In this document: positions 1 through 11,687 of the stretch, one piece after another
Layout: each line of letters opens with the position of its first letter
Position numbering within the stretch: the first letter of the stretch is position 1
Origin: Thuidium tamariscinum
Taxonomy: Eukaryota; Streptophyta; Bryopsida; Hypnales; Thuidiaceae
DNA length: 64,000 nt
NCBI GenBank assembly: GCA_947034885.2
Contig: OX344752.2
Location: forward strand, 25,734,386 to 25,798,385
Reading direction: 5' to 3'
Made by a program: the position numbers and the translations under genes
The notes under the pieces: model-generated
Seen by the model: the letters and a program-made list of their open reading frames with translations, nothing else
Told to the model about the DNA's origin: nothing
Database searches by the model: none

Positions 1-3000
1 TACAAGTGTTTCACAACAAAATGTTTAGATTTGAATCAATAAAAATAGTGAAGAATGGGCCAAATTTGAATAAGGAACTATTCTAATCAAGTTCTAACAA
101 TTTTGGATTGTGTATATAGTTAATGCTTGAAGGTACTTTTATAGTAGCCATTCACATATTAGCATTTCTTCTACTGTCAAGTAGGGGTCATTTTTGGCTG
201 GAGTAACAAGCATGCCAAGGACAACATTGTAGGGTTCATTGTGAATAAGGAGTTGTGCAAGTTTTTTGTAGCATAATCCCTACACTAAAGAGTGATACAA
301 AGATATCCCATCACGTCAAAATTTGGTTTTGAGAATCCAATGTTTGCCATGAGGCCTACGAAGGAAAGCAATTTAGGTTGCATAGAACATTTAACAATGT
401 ACAAAACTATAGATCTAACAATGTAAAAGATACAACAATATGTAGCAAAAATAAAAATTTCAAAGAAGCTACATATAGAACACTCATAATGAATTATTAC
501 TAAATATAATATAATTCAGGTACTACCTACAATAACTTTAGTAAGTGTCACATCTCTATTCTCTATCAAGTGAAGTACAAAGAAAAATACAAATTCAAGC
601 CAAGCATGCAATGGAATTGCACAAAGGCATTGGTACATATACACATCAAAGCAATGAAGAGAATGAGAAGAAAACCACAAATAGTAGATATGAACAACCA
701 ATAAAGCAAAGACAAACAACCACGAAGACTTCACCTTAGTAAATGTTGTCCATTCAACAAAATTGTTGAGTTTTGGTTGAAGTGAGTATTATATTACTAT
801 TCTTACAATTTATTTGTTGATTTGGCTCTAGTTAACAATATAGTCACAAATTTTTTGCTAGTTTAGATAATGCAATGTCTAAATTCACCAAAAAAATTAA
901 AGATTTTTTAATCATTTTCATTTGACAATTTTTTAATCATTTAAAAATTAAAGATTTTGTATATAAAGTTTTGTTATATGGACTATGCTTAAATGACCAT
1001 GGTTGAAATTCTCTACATAATGGAATTTTTTTTCTTCAATAAACATTCACAATTTAGTTTTTTCTAAACCCAATAGCCTTTGGAGGACATTTCAATATAA
1101 TAAATTATTTTTTTCAAAAAAATTTGAACTATAGAAGGTTAGAAATAAGTTAACTTTCATCTCCAAAAATTAGTTTGTACTTTTGACCTCCCCCCCCAAA
1201 GTTGTGGACAAAATTCAAAGAAGATGCTTGAAAATGTCAAGGAAATTGTTCCTTGCTACCCCTATTTGAATTTTGTTATAACCTTTGATTGGGCATTGAA
1301 AACAAATTTCTGGAGATAAATATTGGTTTGATTTTCCAATGTTTTTTTAGTTCTATTTTTTATACAAAGTTGTTCTATTGTGCCAAAAGTCTATTAAGTT
1401 TCAAAGACACCGATTTGTAAATAGTCAAGTTCAAAAGAAACTACATACATTGTAAAATATCCTTAAGCAATGGTTTGGGAAATCCTATTTTTCCATTCAA
1501 AAGAATTTTAGATACTATAAACTATGGTTGGTAATTTCTTTTGCATAATAAATATTCAATTTCTATACAAATCCAATCAAGTGTACTACATATGGGTTTT
1601 AGAAAAGCAAAACTTTGTGAATGTGAAATAGCAAATTAGATTAAACTACCATTGCTACAACTTTGATCACCCTTGAAAAGGCTTTGGAAATTGACCTTTT
1701 TGTCTAAAACTATGATATGTAGTTGAAGATGCAATGTTTCTTTCAAGCATTCTTCTTTTTGAATATTGCATGCCATTGTGACTAGCTTTTTGCCCCAACT
1801 CCCTAAAAGTAGTGCCAAATACTAAGAGCCTATCTCATATTTGCATCTAAACATAGTAGCATATAATTCTACCTTGTATTCTACTTCTTTCCAAGTACTC
1901 TATTGTCTATTGTGACGGCTTGACATGACCTTTGTGATTCAAAGACTTTGGAAACCTATGGCACTTGGACCATAAAAAGTTAAACATGCACTAAATAAAG
2001 ACTTTTGAATATGTGATAGAAATGCCATCCTCCAATACTTTAAAAATGATCCTTAATTTTATTCAAATCCACCACAACTTTTCAAAAATGGTGAATTTCA
2101 TTGAAATGACATATTCTACTATGCCATTTTCAAACCACAAGGTCTAAACCATAAAAGTCACATTTAGGATAGGTATAGATTTGAAACCATGTAGTATAAA
2201 TTGTAAAAGTGACATCTAAGAAAGGTGTAGATTTTAGACCATCTAAGACATGTGTAGATCTCAAACCGTGCATTCCAAATCCTTAGAAGTGCCAAAGTTG
2301 CAAAATGGAGCCATTTTAATGAAATTTCCCATAAAAACAACTAGTGAGAGGTGAGGAGTTTCTTGAAGCAACCAATGAAAGTTGAGACATTTGTGCTTCA
2401 AGGGTCTACATACAAAGAAAGTCTAGTGTTATATATAAGGCATCCTATATTTTCATCTTTAAAAAATCATAAAAGATTACTAGAGCATCAAAAAAAACTA
2501 AAAACCACTTAAAATGCATCTTTCTTGAGTTCATTAGTAATTTTATCAAAAAAATTGGTCACTTGACCTTTGAGATAGTTGGACAAAAAAAGTGTTGCTT
2601 TTCAATGTATCTAAGGTAGAAGACACCATTCCAAACATATTAGAAAAGTCTCATTTCAAATTGTGTATTAAGAAATACAAAAGACAAATGAAGGAAAAAT
2701 TGCTTACTTTAGGGAATCGTTTGCATGAAATGATGAAAACATGTGTCTAGAATGGGCATAATCTATTCCTTAATTACTCATTGTCATGAGTTTACTTTGA
2801 ATTAGCCTCAAGTCAATGAAAATCAATTCATTCTTGCAATTGAAGTACATATTATAGTTCATATTGAGATCATACAAGAGAAGTTGATGGCAAAACATCC
2901 AATATATATATTACAAGGGAGTCCAATATATACATTTATATTTACACATGTGATTTGTGAAAACCCATTCTCTATAAAAGAAAAAAAGATTCCTATTAGA

Positions 3001-3106
3001 AAAAATGAACCAAAAGAAAAAAATTCAATTCTACCAATGGTTCTTGTTGCTTGTCTACAATGAAAATTTATTTCTTCATTTCTAAATAGCAGTATTACAT
3101 TGCATC
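1..3106. other. AT-rich flank with no supportable gene
   Basis: This is low-GC sequence with many short A and T runs. Every open frame is under about 75 codons and shows no recognisable motif or codon bias. I see no RNA gene and no element with two readable ends. It is best read as old, decayed repeat DNA. Confidence 0.6.
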
Positions 3107-4126
3107 AAGGTAACTACACCTAATTTTGACTAATTTCTAAAAGTGATCACTCTATATTCTTGCCTACAAGGTACTCCTATCGATGAGAATCTACAATTAG
3201 TTTTATGAACCATTAAGGTAGGAACATCCATAACCATCAAAATAAGTACTTCAATAGAGTTGAAGGTATTTTTTTCTAGAAAAAATATTTTTACAGTATT
3301 AGCAACTGAAAATCATGAATTTTCCAAAAAAAAATAAAATTTTTGGACAAGTCATCTAATTTCTGTGAATCTTCAAAGTAGAACTCACTAGGACACTCTA
3401 TACCACACTCTAGTAAATCTACCTTGATTCTCACAACAAAATCTAAAAATTCAGAGTTTACCAATCAAAATTAAGAGTGAGTGACAATTTGGAGGTATTC
3501 TTGAAAAAGATTCAAGGACACTCTACTTATCAATTATGGGTGCAGTAATGGTTATGGATGTTGCTACCTTAGGAGGGATTTGAAGGCAAGAAAGCCCGTT
3601 TTAAGGTTGTCTTCCAACCCACTCCTTGTATTGTCAAATAATTGTGAACTAGCCTTATTGGCTGGATTTTTTTTTAATTCTAAAAAGTGTTTAGAAACCT
3701 AAAACTGAATTAAAAAATTATTTTTTTTCCAAAAAAATATTTAAAAATTAATATTTTTCTAACGTGGCACCCTCTTGACTACATCATATTGCTAATGTGG
3801 CATGTTCCCATACTCCAGGAACTCAAAAAAACTCATAGTCTTCCATTGCCCTCAAATTCCTTCTGATGATCACTATTTTAAGCTCTTAAAAAATTTGTAA
3901 TTTATTCATATGATATTCAAAAACTGCATTTTAAAAGAATCCAGAATTTTCTTTTAACTAAAAATAAGATTGCACCAAAAAATTTCAATGAAATAATAGC
4001 AACCATGTTGAAAATAGGTGTTCTTTAAAGCAATTATAGACTCTCATGAAAAATGAGAATACATTATAGGCAAGAATATTGAATGTGCAATTTTGGAAAG
4101 CATGCAATTTTAGGTGTAGTTACCTT
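3107..4126. repeat. Inverted-repeat-bounded element, about 1 kb
   Basis: The left end AAGGTAACTACACCTAA is mirrored exactly at the right end, a 17-bp perfect terminal inverted repeat. The interior is non-coding and AT-rich. Similar ends (AGGTGTAGTYACCTT) recur near 40040 and, more weakly, near 28650, 46790 and 47845, so this is a dispersed family. The interior segment 3860-3970 also resembles 39880-39990 and 61860-61985. I could not read a convincing target duplication, so the superfamily is unknown. Confidence 0.5.
3214..3571. repeat. Inner inverted-repeat element inside the 1 kb element
   Basis: The left arm TAAGGTAGGAACATCCATAA and the right arm differ at one base in inverted orientation and enclose about 310 bp of non-coding DNA. 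A related arm lies at 49020-49050, directly before a TTAA element. It may be a MITE nested in the 3107-4126 element, or an inner part of it. Confidence 0.45.
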
Positions 4127-4239
4127 ACATTGTTGACATCACCAATAAATTGTGGGGCTCTGATTGCAAATATGAAACCAGAATTTGCAAATTTTATAAG
4201 GTGTGGAAAACAAAGAAAATTCAGCGTTTTCATTCAGGG

Positions 4240-5229
4240 CTCCTGATCTCGGAACTAATCGACGACAACCATCCATTATATCCTCAATGCCACGGAAGGA
4301 AAAACGACATTCATCCATCGCGCGCCACTGAACAGCCGTCTCTCCGTATGCATATCTAATTAAATCCTAGATGAGAATTCCTCAATCTAAGAATACATAG
4401 ATTTCGGAAACACAGCCCTAACGCCTTCCACGGGCGAGCTGCGAAAGTTGCCTCTCACGTCTGTGCAGCAGCAACAGGTTGCGACGGAGTTCCGACTTAA
4501 GTTACTGGCTATTCTTTTCCTCGTGCACGGCCCTAGCTCGGTGCGTTTCTGATCTCTCCATCACTGTTGCTCTCTCTTTTCTCTTTCCAACGAGCTCATT
4601 TTCGATCAAAACGGTATCATCTGCGTCGCATAAGGCAGGCGTTAATGGTTTCGCATTGTTCCGCGGGAGCGGCTTAGGTTTGCTTTTGGCTTAGGTTTCG
4701 TACTTTCTTAATTATCCTCTTTCCTTATGATTGTGTGGATTCTGTCTTGAGGCGCTGTTTGTGTTGTTCGCTTTTGTCGGGGGAAGGGGGAGGGGGGCGC
4801 TGGCGAAAGTCGGGTGCGTTTGGGCGGGATATTTTTTTGAATTCTAGTTTTGTCCTTGGAGTCCGTTCAGGCTTATTGTTAGTTTCAATGCTGGGATTTT
4901 GGGTGCGCTTTGGTAAGGCTTGGGCGGCTAGTCTTGCGAACCGCTTGGTGGTTGTGTAGTGTAGGGTTTTAGGCTGGTGTGTATAGACATCGATTTGGTT
5001 CATGTTTGGCAATGTTTTTTCGCTATTTAATTGATTTATTACCTCGAGTTTTGGGGAAATTTTCTTTTGAATTCGTTGTAGTGAGGATGCTTTCATTTTT
5101 TTTGCAGAGGTTCTGCTTGGGAATTGATTACCTCTGTCTGTCGAATTTTGCAGGGTTTTGAACGGCTATTGCATGCATTGGGTTTTGAGTTGAAAGAAAT
5201 ACAGGAAAGGCTGGAGTAGGTTTGGAAAA
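4240..5229 (+). promoter_or_regulatory. Promoter and 5' leader region of the SR45-like gene
   Basis: GC content rises sharply near 4240 compared with the AT-rich flank, as expected at the start of a transcribed gene. Good splice-acceptor-like sites (pyrimidine tract plus AG) lie just before 5108, 5154 and 5205, so the leader probably contains an intron ending at one of them. I could not pick a donor or TATA box with confidence. The short open frames here lack motifs and are treated as untranslated. Confidence 0.5.
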
Positions 5230-8200
5230 ATGGCAAAACCTAGTGGGAAACCTAAAGCGACATCGCCGTCAGTTACCACAGGATCTTCCTCTTACACGGG
5301 GTCATCGTCGGCATCAGGGTCGAGGTCGAGGTCTCGATCGTCTTCATCTTCTGGAAGTGATACCTCCAGGAGTAGGAGTCCTCCTGCGAAGACAAGGTGA
5401 CTGCTCTGAATTTTATCTTGTTCAAGCCAAATTTCGTGCATTTTTTTTTCTGGATAAGTTGGATGAATATGCACTGTGTTTCGGAGGAGGTATCTCTAGG
5501 TTTGTGTTTGAGATTGATTATTTTAGAGCGAGGAATGGTTCTTCAGGAGATCATGTCCGTTTCGTTCCGACTTGTTTGGGGCTTTAGCATGTAACTATTT
5601 CGTTGTCAACGGTTTTCTTGTTCACTTCGCTCTTTCTAAGTTTAAGAGAACGAATCACCTTATCCTCTTTACATTCATCCGTTCCGGGTGTCCAAGCTAG
5701 GGGCAAAGGAGAAGTGAACCTTTATTGAGGTTGACATTCAAGTGTTTACACGAGAAGAGGTTTTCTGAATTTTACTCTCAGTTTAATGAGTCATAGTGTA
5801 CGAGAGCCTGTTCAGCGAGTAGATCAGTGCTTTCCTACTTGTGGAGATAATAGCTTTTTGGTAAATCTTTGTGATCTTTATGTTTTGTGCAGTGATGCTG
5901 CGGGACCAAAGAAAATCAGATCATCGTCACCCCCACCCAAGAAATTTTCTCCAGTAAAGTAAGCAGTTCGTTGAATCCATCAGTGCAGACTCTTTTCGAT
6001 AAGGAAATGAGAACTCTGAATCGGTACCTGGTTCTTAGTCCTGATTGTATTTCTCTTTCTTGAATGCACATCATTTTGTGAACTTATCAGCTTATTTGTG
6101 AATTCATCTTTGTGCACATTTTGAATCGCAGGAAATTACGCACTCCAACTCCCGAGTCTACTGTATTGCATGTAGGTTGTCTTACTCGGAATGTGAATGA
6201 GGCGCATCTGAAAGAAATCTTTGGTATGTGTGCTGAGCTCTTCTCTGTCTCCTTGGCACGTACTTAAGAGTGTGTTGAAGAAATCTTTATTATCTGCTGC
6301 TTTATACTGCCCGGAGATCACACGAAATTGGGCTAGCAAACTGTGTTGATTTACGTCTCCTCATTCTTTTTAATTATGGAGCGAATACACACTGGCACGG
6401 TGCAGGAATTTATGGGGATGTCGTTAATGTGGAGCTGGCTATGGATCGTACTGTAAGTCTTCTATTTTCAATTCTTACATGTTGCGAATAAAGTTTATGG
6501 CTTATCATTGAAGAGGCCACTCCCTGTTGTGTTCGCTTCTTTGTTTTCCTTCTCTCTATCCCCTTCCTTACCTAAACTTAGTTTCGTTCGTGCAGGTTTG
6601 CATCTGTACAATAGTAGATATTATGTTGTTCCGCAGATTGTCGGCGGCTCTAGTATTACTTATCAGCGTGCAGTTTGACCATATTGCATTGCTCGATGCG
6701 TTGTTTAAATTGTAAATGTTTGGTCTCAGAGGGATTGTTCTGTTCATGGTCATAGGAATACATCTGATGTTTTGATGATATAATGAACAGGTGAATTTAC
6801 CCAAAGGATATGGATATGTTGAGTTCAAAACAAGAACCGATGCTGAGAAAGCGTTGTCGCATATGGACGGGGTTCGTGATCTCAGCTACTAGGACGGAAT
6901 TCCATTCCTTGTTGTGATATGAGTTCAGACCTCTTTAGATTTTCTAAATGATTCGTGGTCTAAAATTATGGTATCGTTAAGTCTAAGCTATTCGCTCGAG
7001 CGCTTGTTTGTAGTGACTGGTAGTGCGCTATTGCAGGCGTGCTAAAGTATTTGTCATATTATTATATGAAGTTTGATGCAAGTCTTTCTTGTTTTCTGTC
7101 TTCGTGGAAACACTGGGAATTTCTTTCGAGGTGCCAAACAGCTAGGAGCCAGACTAGTGAAGACGATGACGACAGTAACACAAAGTGGGTCATCACGATG
7201 CAGGGTCAAATTGATGGGAACATTGTGAGTGCTCAGTTCATTTTGGTGCCGAGAAGGAAGGCAACTCCCCCTCCTTTAAGGAGAGAGGTTTCACCTCCTC
7301 CTCCGAAGAGGGAAATAATGGGGCGAGATGTGCCTGCACGTGATGGTCTGAAGGATGGTCCACGCCGGCGTGATTGTAAGTGATATTCTTCAGTTTTTTC
7401 TGTTAGATATAATTTTTGTCATCATCTAGATGCAAAAGTTTTTCAAGAAGTCTTTTGGGCTCACACTCATTGTGAGTCGAACATGTGCCCTCAGCTCCGC
7501 CAATCCGTAGGGGACGATCGCCCTCACCTCCCCCTAGAAGGAGAATGGCTGATTCACCACCCCGTAGGCGGCCTGCCGTGGCGTCTCCCCCTCGCCGACG
7601 GTCTCCTTCCCCCTTCCGTCGACGTCGTTCACCTATCAGGGATATCAGGTTTGCTATTCTTAGACTAAGCGAATTGTTGACTTAATTTGATTATTTTCCT
7701 CAGGGGGTGTCTAACTGTTTTTTTCTCATTTACTCAGATCGCCTCCTAGGAGAATTAGAGGCAGTCCTGTGCGACGTCAACGTTCTCCACCACCATATAG
7801 AAGAAGGTTCGTTATGCTGATTGTCTTGACTGCATCTGAATTTAGTGATTTTTGTTGTTGTGAACAGTGTACATTATAGGGTGTGTTTGTCATGGGATAT
7901 CCATAACCAATGGCGAGTGAATGTATTCAAAGTCAGGGCTAGTCATTATTTCTCATCGACTCTTCTTGGCATAGGAGTATCCTGACGGGAAGGTAAGGGT
8001 GTGAAGTACCAGTCAGTACCTTACATTTTGACTTTTTAATGTGTGCAGAAGTCCTCCACCCGGGAGACGCGCGAGGTCACCCCCTCGCCGATCTTCACCT
8101 CCAAGACGTCGCATCAGCAGGTCTCCTCCGCCTCGTCGACCAGTTCGTTCAAGATCTCGTTCAGCTCCAAGGAGGTACGAGAATCGGCTGTCCTGGTTGG

Positions 8201-9400
8201 TGTTTGTGACTGATTCAGCAGAATAATGTGCATCTTCTTTGGTCAATCCAAGTATGTGTGTTGAAAGTAAAGTCCGGTATGTTTGCAGGGCACGCTCTCC
8301 CATTGGCAAGCGCAGAAAGTCTACCTCCTACTCATCTTCGCCAAGCCCAGCAAAGAAGGTTTTTAATGCTTTAACTTGTGAAAGTGCCCTCTTTCTAATT
8401 TCTACGTTTGGAAAATTAATATGTGAGAGAAAGTGAATGTTCTTTTCAGTAGGTTTTTGGCATCTTTGTGCATCTTTGCTCCAAACATCTCTTTGTATGC
8501 ATGTAGGCGCCAAACCATGCATCCTACATTTACAGAGAATAATAGTCTCTTATTGGCCGAAGAGAATGGTTCTTGTTACCTCTTAATTCCTACCTTCACT
8601 TAGTTGTTGCAAAGTATACTATGGACAGCTGACCTCATTCTAACAAAAAATTTATTACTGCCTTGTGAGTGGAATAGTCCAGCCTGATTCATTCAAAATC
8701 ACACTATTTCTATGATTAATGAAAGCTTTACGCTGACTTCTTGAATGCGATGCTCTTTTTGTAGCGCGCGTCTCCTCCTCGTGGTGCAAAAAAGTTCTCA
8801 AAGAGCCGGAGCCCAAAGAAGTAAGCAAGCTTCGCTGGCTAGAGCCTTGTCCGGGTGACTACAGCTTTTGAACATTAAGTCGACACAATTATGAAATCTG
8901 CTCGCGTTGTCAAGCAGCCCAGCTGCCTGATGTAGACCATTCCAATTGCCGTGGCTGTATTGTTGGTGTACATTGTGAATTAATATTATTCTTTTTAACT
9001 GAATTGCAGGGTCATTGCTAATAGCAGCCCTAGCGGTCGGAGTAGTAGCTCTCCATCACCGTCAAAAAGCAGCCAGTGAGTTGAAGTGGAGTGCATGTTT
9101 TTGCTGAAGGTAGTATCTGTTTGCATAGTTGATTATGAGCTGCGCAGCTTGGTTGTGCACTTTTGTTCTTCCTTTGGGTCGAGTCCCTAGTTGATTGCAG
9201 GGCGTTTGGCAGGCTGGTTCTTCTCCAGCGTGCTGGAGGAATTGAGAAGGGGTACATCTTAATGTTTTTTGAAGAATTTTTTTGAAAGAGATAACATGGT
9301 CTATAGGCAAGAATTTTATATGGTATCCTGGTGAAGTGCTAATTTCAGTCTCTTCTCTTTCTGCAGGGCCTTGGTGAAGCCAATCCCCATCGACAACTAA
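5230..9400 (+). CDS. SR45: SR45/RNPS1-like RS-domain splicing factor (13 inferred coding exons)
   Basis: Nuclear SR-related protein that joins the exon-junction/ASAP complex and guides splice-site choice. Inferred coding exons: 5230-5396, 5893-5958, 6132-6223, 6406-6452, 6791-6871, 7204-7375, 7495-7648, 7738-7806, 8049-8174, 8289-8358, 8765-8820, 9010-9075, 9367-9400. All introns are GT-AG, all phases agree, and the protein is 399 aa. Seen in order: an N-terminal Ser/Arg region (1-60, beginning MAKPSGKPK); one RRM at about 88-168 with RNP2-like VLHVGCL (89-95) and RNP1-like KGYGYVEF (129-136); and a long RS/PPRRR-rich tail (about 170-390). The stretch RNVNEAHLKEIFG in the RRM is what I remember from Arabidopsis SR45. 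The last exon is the least certain: read-through of exon 12 would stop at 9077-9079 and give 389 aa. The start is the first ATG after the leader and opens the conserved MAKP terminus. Confidence 0.9.
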
Positions 9401-10461
9401 GTCTTATATCATAAGACTATGGGCACCTTTTCACATTCTCGCAGGGCACTATCTTTCTCTCAACTATCTACATGCGCGAATTTGTATGTGACGCATGGAT
9501 AGGTGCTTGCATCCTTTATTCTGTGCTAAATTGTGTCAGACATTTTGTTTAGTGGACTTTGTCTGGTTCTGGGTGACTTGCCTTTTCCTTCTGCTACCTT
9601 GTTCTTTGTCTAGTTGTAAGTAGAATTAGTGGGCTTGGCTGTCGTTGTTTTGCAGATTACTTCAGCTGCTATACCTATGTCAGTGGATTACCATTTAGTT
9701 TTGTGCAAGTCCTGTTCGAAGAGGTCTATGGTCTAGAGAAGCGTGACACGCTTAGTTTTTGTTTGTTTCACCCGTCTTGGGACGTGCTGGCTGCCGTCTG
9801 TTATTTGCTCAGGCGATGTCGTCAGACGCAGTTTTGGCTGGCAACTGATGCGTTCTTCAACAAAATCTGGGGCCTTTTTTGGTAGTTAAGGTTGCGTTCT
9901 TCATCAACAGTTCTGTGGAAGGAATCTGGGACATCGTCCGTTGAAAGGGTTTTGGAGACGTCGTACCGCATGCAGCCGCTGAAGTACAAAAATGGATGGA
10001 TATGAAGACTTCATGTGGATAGGTCATAATATCTAGTGGAGAGGTCTTTCTGAAATTGCCTTGAATCTCTTTTACTCTCGAGGTTCTGGCATGTGGAGTA
10101 TCTTATGCTATCTTTTGGTTATGCTCCTCACAGCACAAATTTCAATTGACATTGGGACTGTGCCTACATATTTCACGGCTGGGAGGTGGTTCAATACTTT
10201 TGGTTCTGACCTTTTCGATTCTGCAGAATATGGAGTCTAGTATGGAATGATAGGAATTGAGTTTTACCATCCTCACAACTTTGCATGCAGAAGTCCCTTC
10301 GATGTAACGTGGAACAGATAGTAGCTATTGGTTCACTTGTGTCTTGTTTTAGTTGAACTACGAAAATTTGTAAACTGTTCTTTTCCGCAAGTGGATTGCA
10401 ATGTGTACCTCTCACTACTCTGCTTGAACATTTTGCTCGACGAATTGCTTGGTACGGAGTC
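9401..10461 (+). other. 3' flank and probable 3' UTR of the SR45-like gene
   Basis: This is moderate-GC, T-rich sequence after the inferred stop, without a plausible open frame. It stays unlike the AT-rich repeats until about 10440, which fits a long 3' UTR or 3' gene flank. I could not choose a polyadenylation site. Confidence 0.5.
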
Positions 10462-10542
10462 CTCCCTCTGTTTCAAAATAAAATTGGTGTTTCCTTTGTA
10501 AAATACCATTGAAACACTGGTCTTATTTTGAGACGGAGGGAG
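10462..10542. mobile_element. Stowaway-like MITE (Tc1/mariner), about 81 bp
   Basis: The left end CTCCCTCTGTTTCAAAATAA and the right end (reverse complement CTCCCTCCGTCTCAAAATAA) form a long terminal inverted repeat with two mismatches. The arms continue to a GTGTTTC/GAAACAC core, so the whole copy can fold into a hairpin. TA follows the right end; TC stands at the left. CTCCCTCCGT is the hallmark terminus of Stowaway MITEs described from grasses. It sits just past the SR45-like gene. Confidence 0.85.
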
Positions 10543-10544
10543 TA

Positions 10545-10861
10545 ATAAGATATGGATGTTCCACCAAGTTGTACCTTCTTGAGGTAGCGAACTCTTTCTG
10601 TTCTCGTGGTTTCATATCTGAAGTAAAATGTCGAAAACATATTCTGGTTTTTACTTTGAAACAGAGGAAGTCTTTAATCAGACACTCTTGAGTCCTCTGG
10701 TGCAATTATGCGTTTAGGTCTTAATCTATGACAATTGTGAGAGGCCCTTAGTTCAAAGGGAAGTATACCCCACAATTCTTTTCACAACCTTCAAAATACA
10801 TGAGTTTTTCATAAGATGCTCAAATAATTTTCTTAATCCCTAATTATTCAAATACAAACAT
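10545..10861. other. Non-coding gap after the Stowaway-like MITE
   Basis: Sequence grades from gene-flank composition into AT-rich DNA. A weak second match to the MITE end (TTTGAAACAGAGGAAG, around 10655) may be a relic of another copy. Nothing else is recognised. Confidence 0.4.
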
Positions 10862-11522
10862 CTAATCCCCTAAATGCCCAAGGCACCAAAATCTGGAGTT
10901 TGCAAAACTACGAAGTTATATAAAACTTAACCAAGTTGTTAGGATTTTATATTTGGGAAACTTCTTTTTTAAGCCCCAAAAGCATTTTGAGCATAAAAAA
11001 TCCAATCTTTTAAATGATTGATTATGATTTTTTTATTCAAGATTTTGTCCAAAGGTATCCATTGCAAATTTGCAATCTTGGCTTTTTGTAGTGTTGAGGG
11101 CTCTTGAAAATTAATCTCAAATATACTAGATCTTGAAGAAGAAATCACATTAGAAATTCATTTTTAAAAAATTGTAAGATAGATTTTGAAAAGCCATAAA
11201 TTGATTGGGTAATGCATATTAGGCCCTTCAACCTCATGTTTTTTGGAGACCAAATTTTTAGATTTGACATGTGAAAAGAAGATTGAAAGACTTCAAGTCA
11301 CTTTTGTAGTTTTAACACCTTCATAATCAAACATTATAATTTTCAATCTATAAATATCATTGTTGTGTTTCCTTTTCCTAAGTAATCTCTAGTATGTCCA
11401 CTTTAAATTTGTAAGGTTAGATTTTTTTTAAATTGTTAAAGCTTATCAAAATGTTGGCTTTTTCTTCAATTTAAAGCAAATTCCTAGAAGCTCAAAAAAG
11501 GCCTTGGACATTTAGAGGTTAG
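10862..11522 (+). mobile_element. Family E TTAA element, uninterrupted copy
   Basis: Begins TAATCCCCTAAATGCCC and ends GACATTTAGAGGTTAG, a degraded inverted-repeat pair of the TTAACCCC type. Its roughly 660-bp interior is collinear with the interrupted copy at 40627-44513. It therefore serves as the empty-site reference: it reads an uninterrupted TTTTAACACC near 11310, where the other copy carries a B element. Non-coding. Confidence 0.75.
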
Positions 11523-11687
11523 AATCCACCTGAAGTTTATAAGTTGCAATCGACTCTTAAGATTGCCAATGGCTAAAAGTTAGAATACCCTTATTACAAA
11601 ATATAGATAATATTGTATTTCCATACTAATTACTTAAGAAATTCACAATAATTACAACTTTGGTTCAAAAGAGATATGGGTATGGTA

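Noticed and set aside
4725-5161. Open frames on both strands upstream of the SR45-like start
   Set aside because: They are Pro/Lys- or hydrophobic-rich with no motif, contain splice-acceptor-like sites, and fit an untranslated leader.
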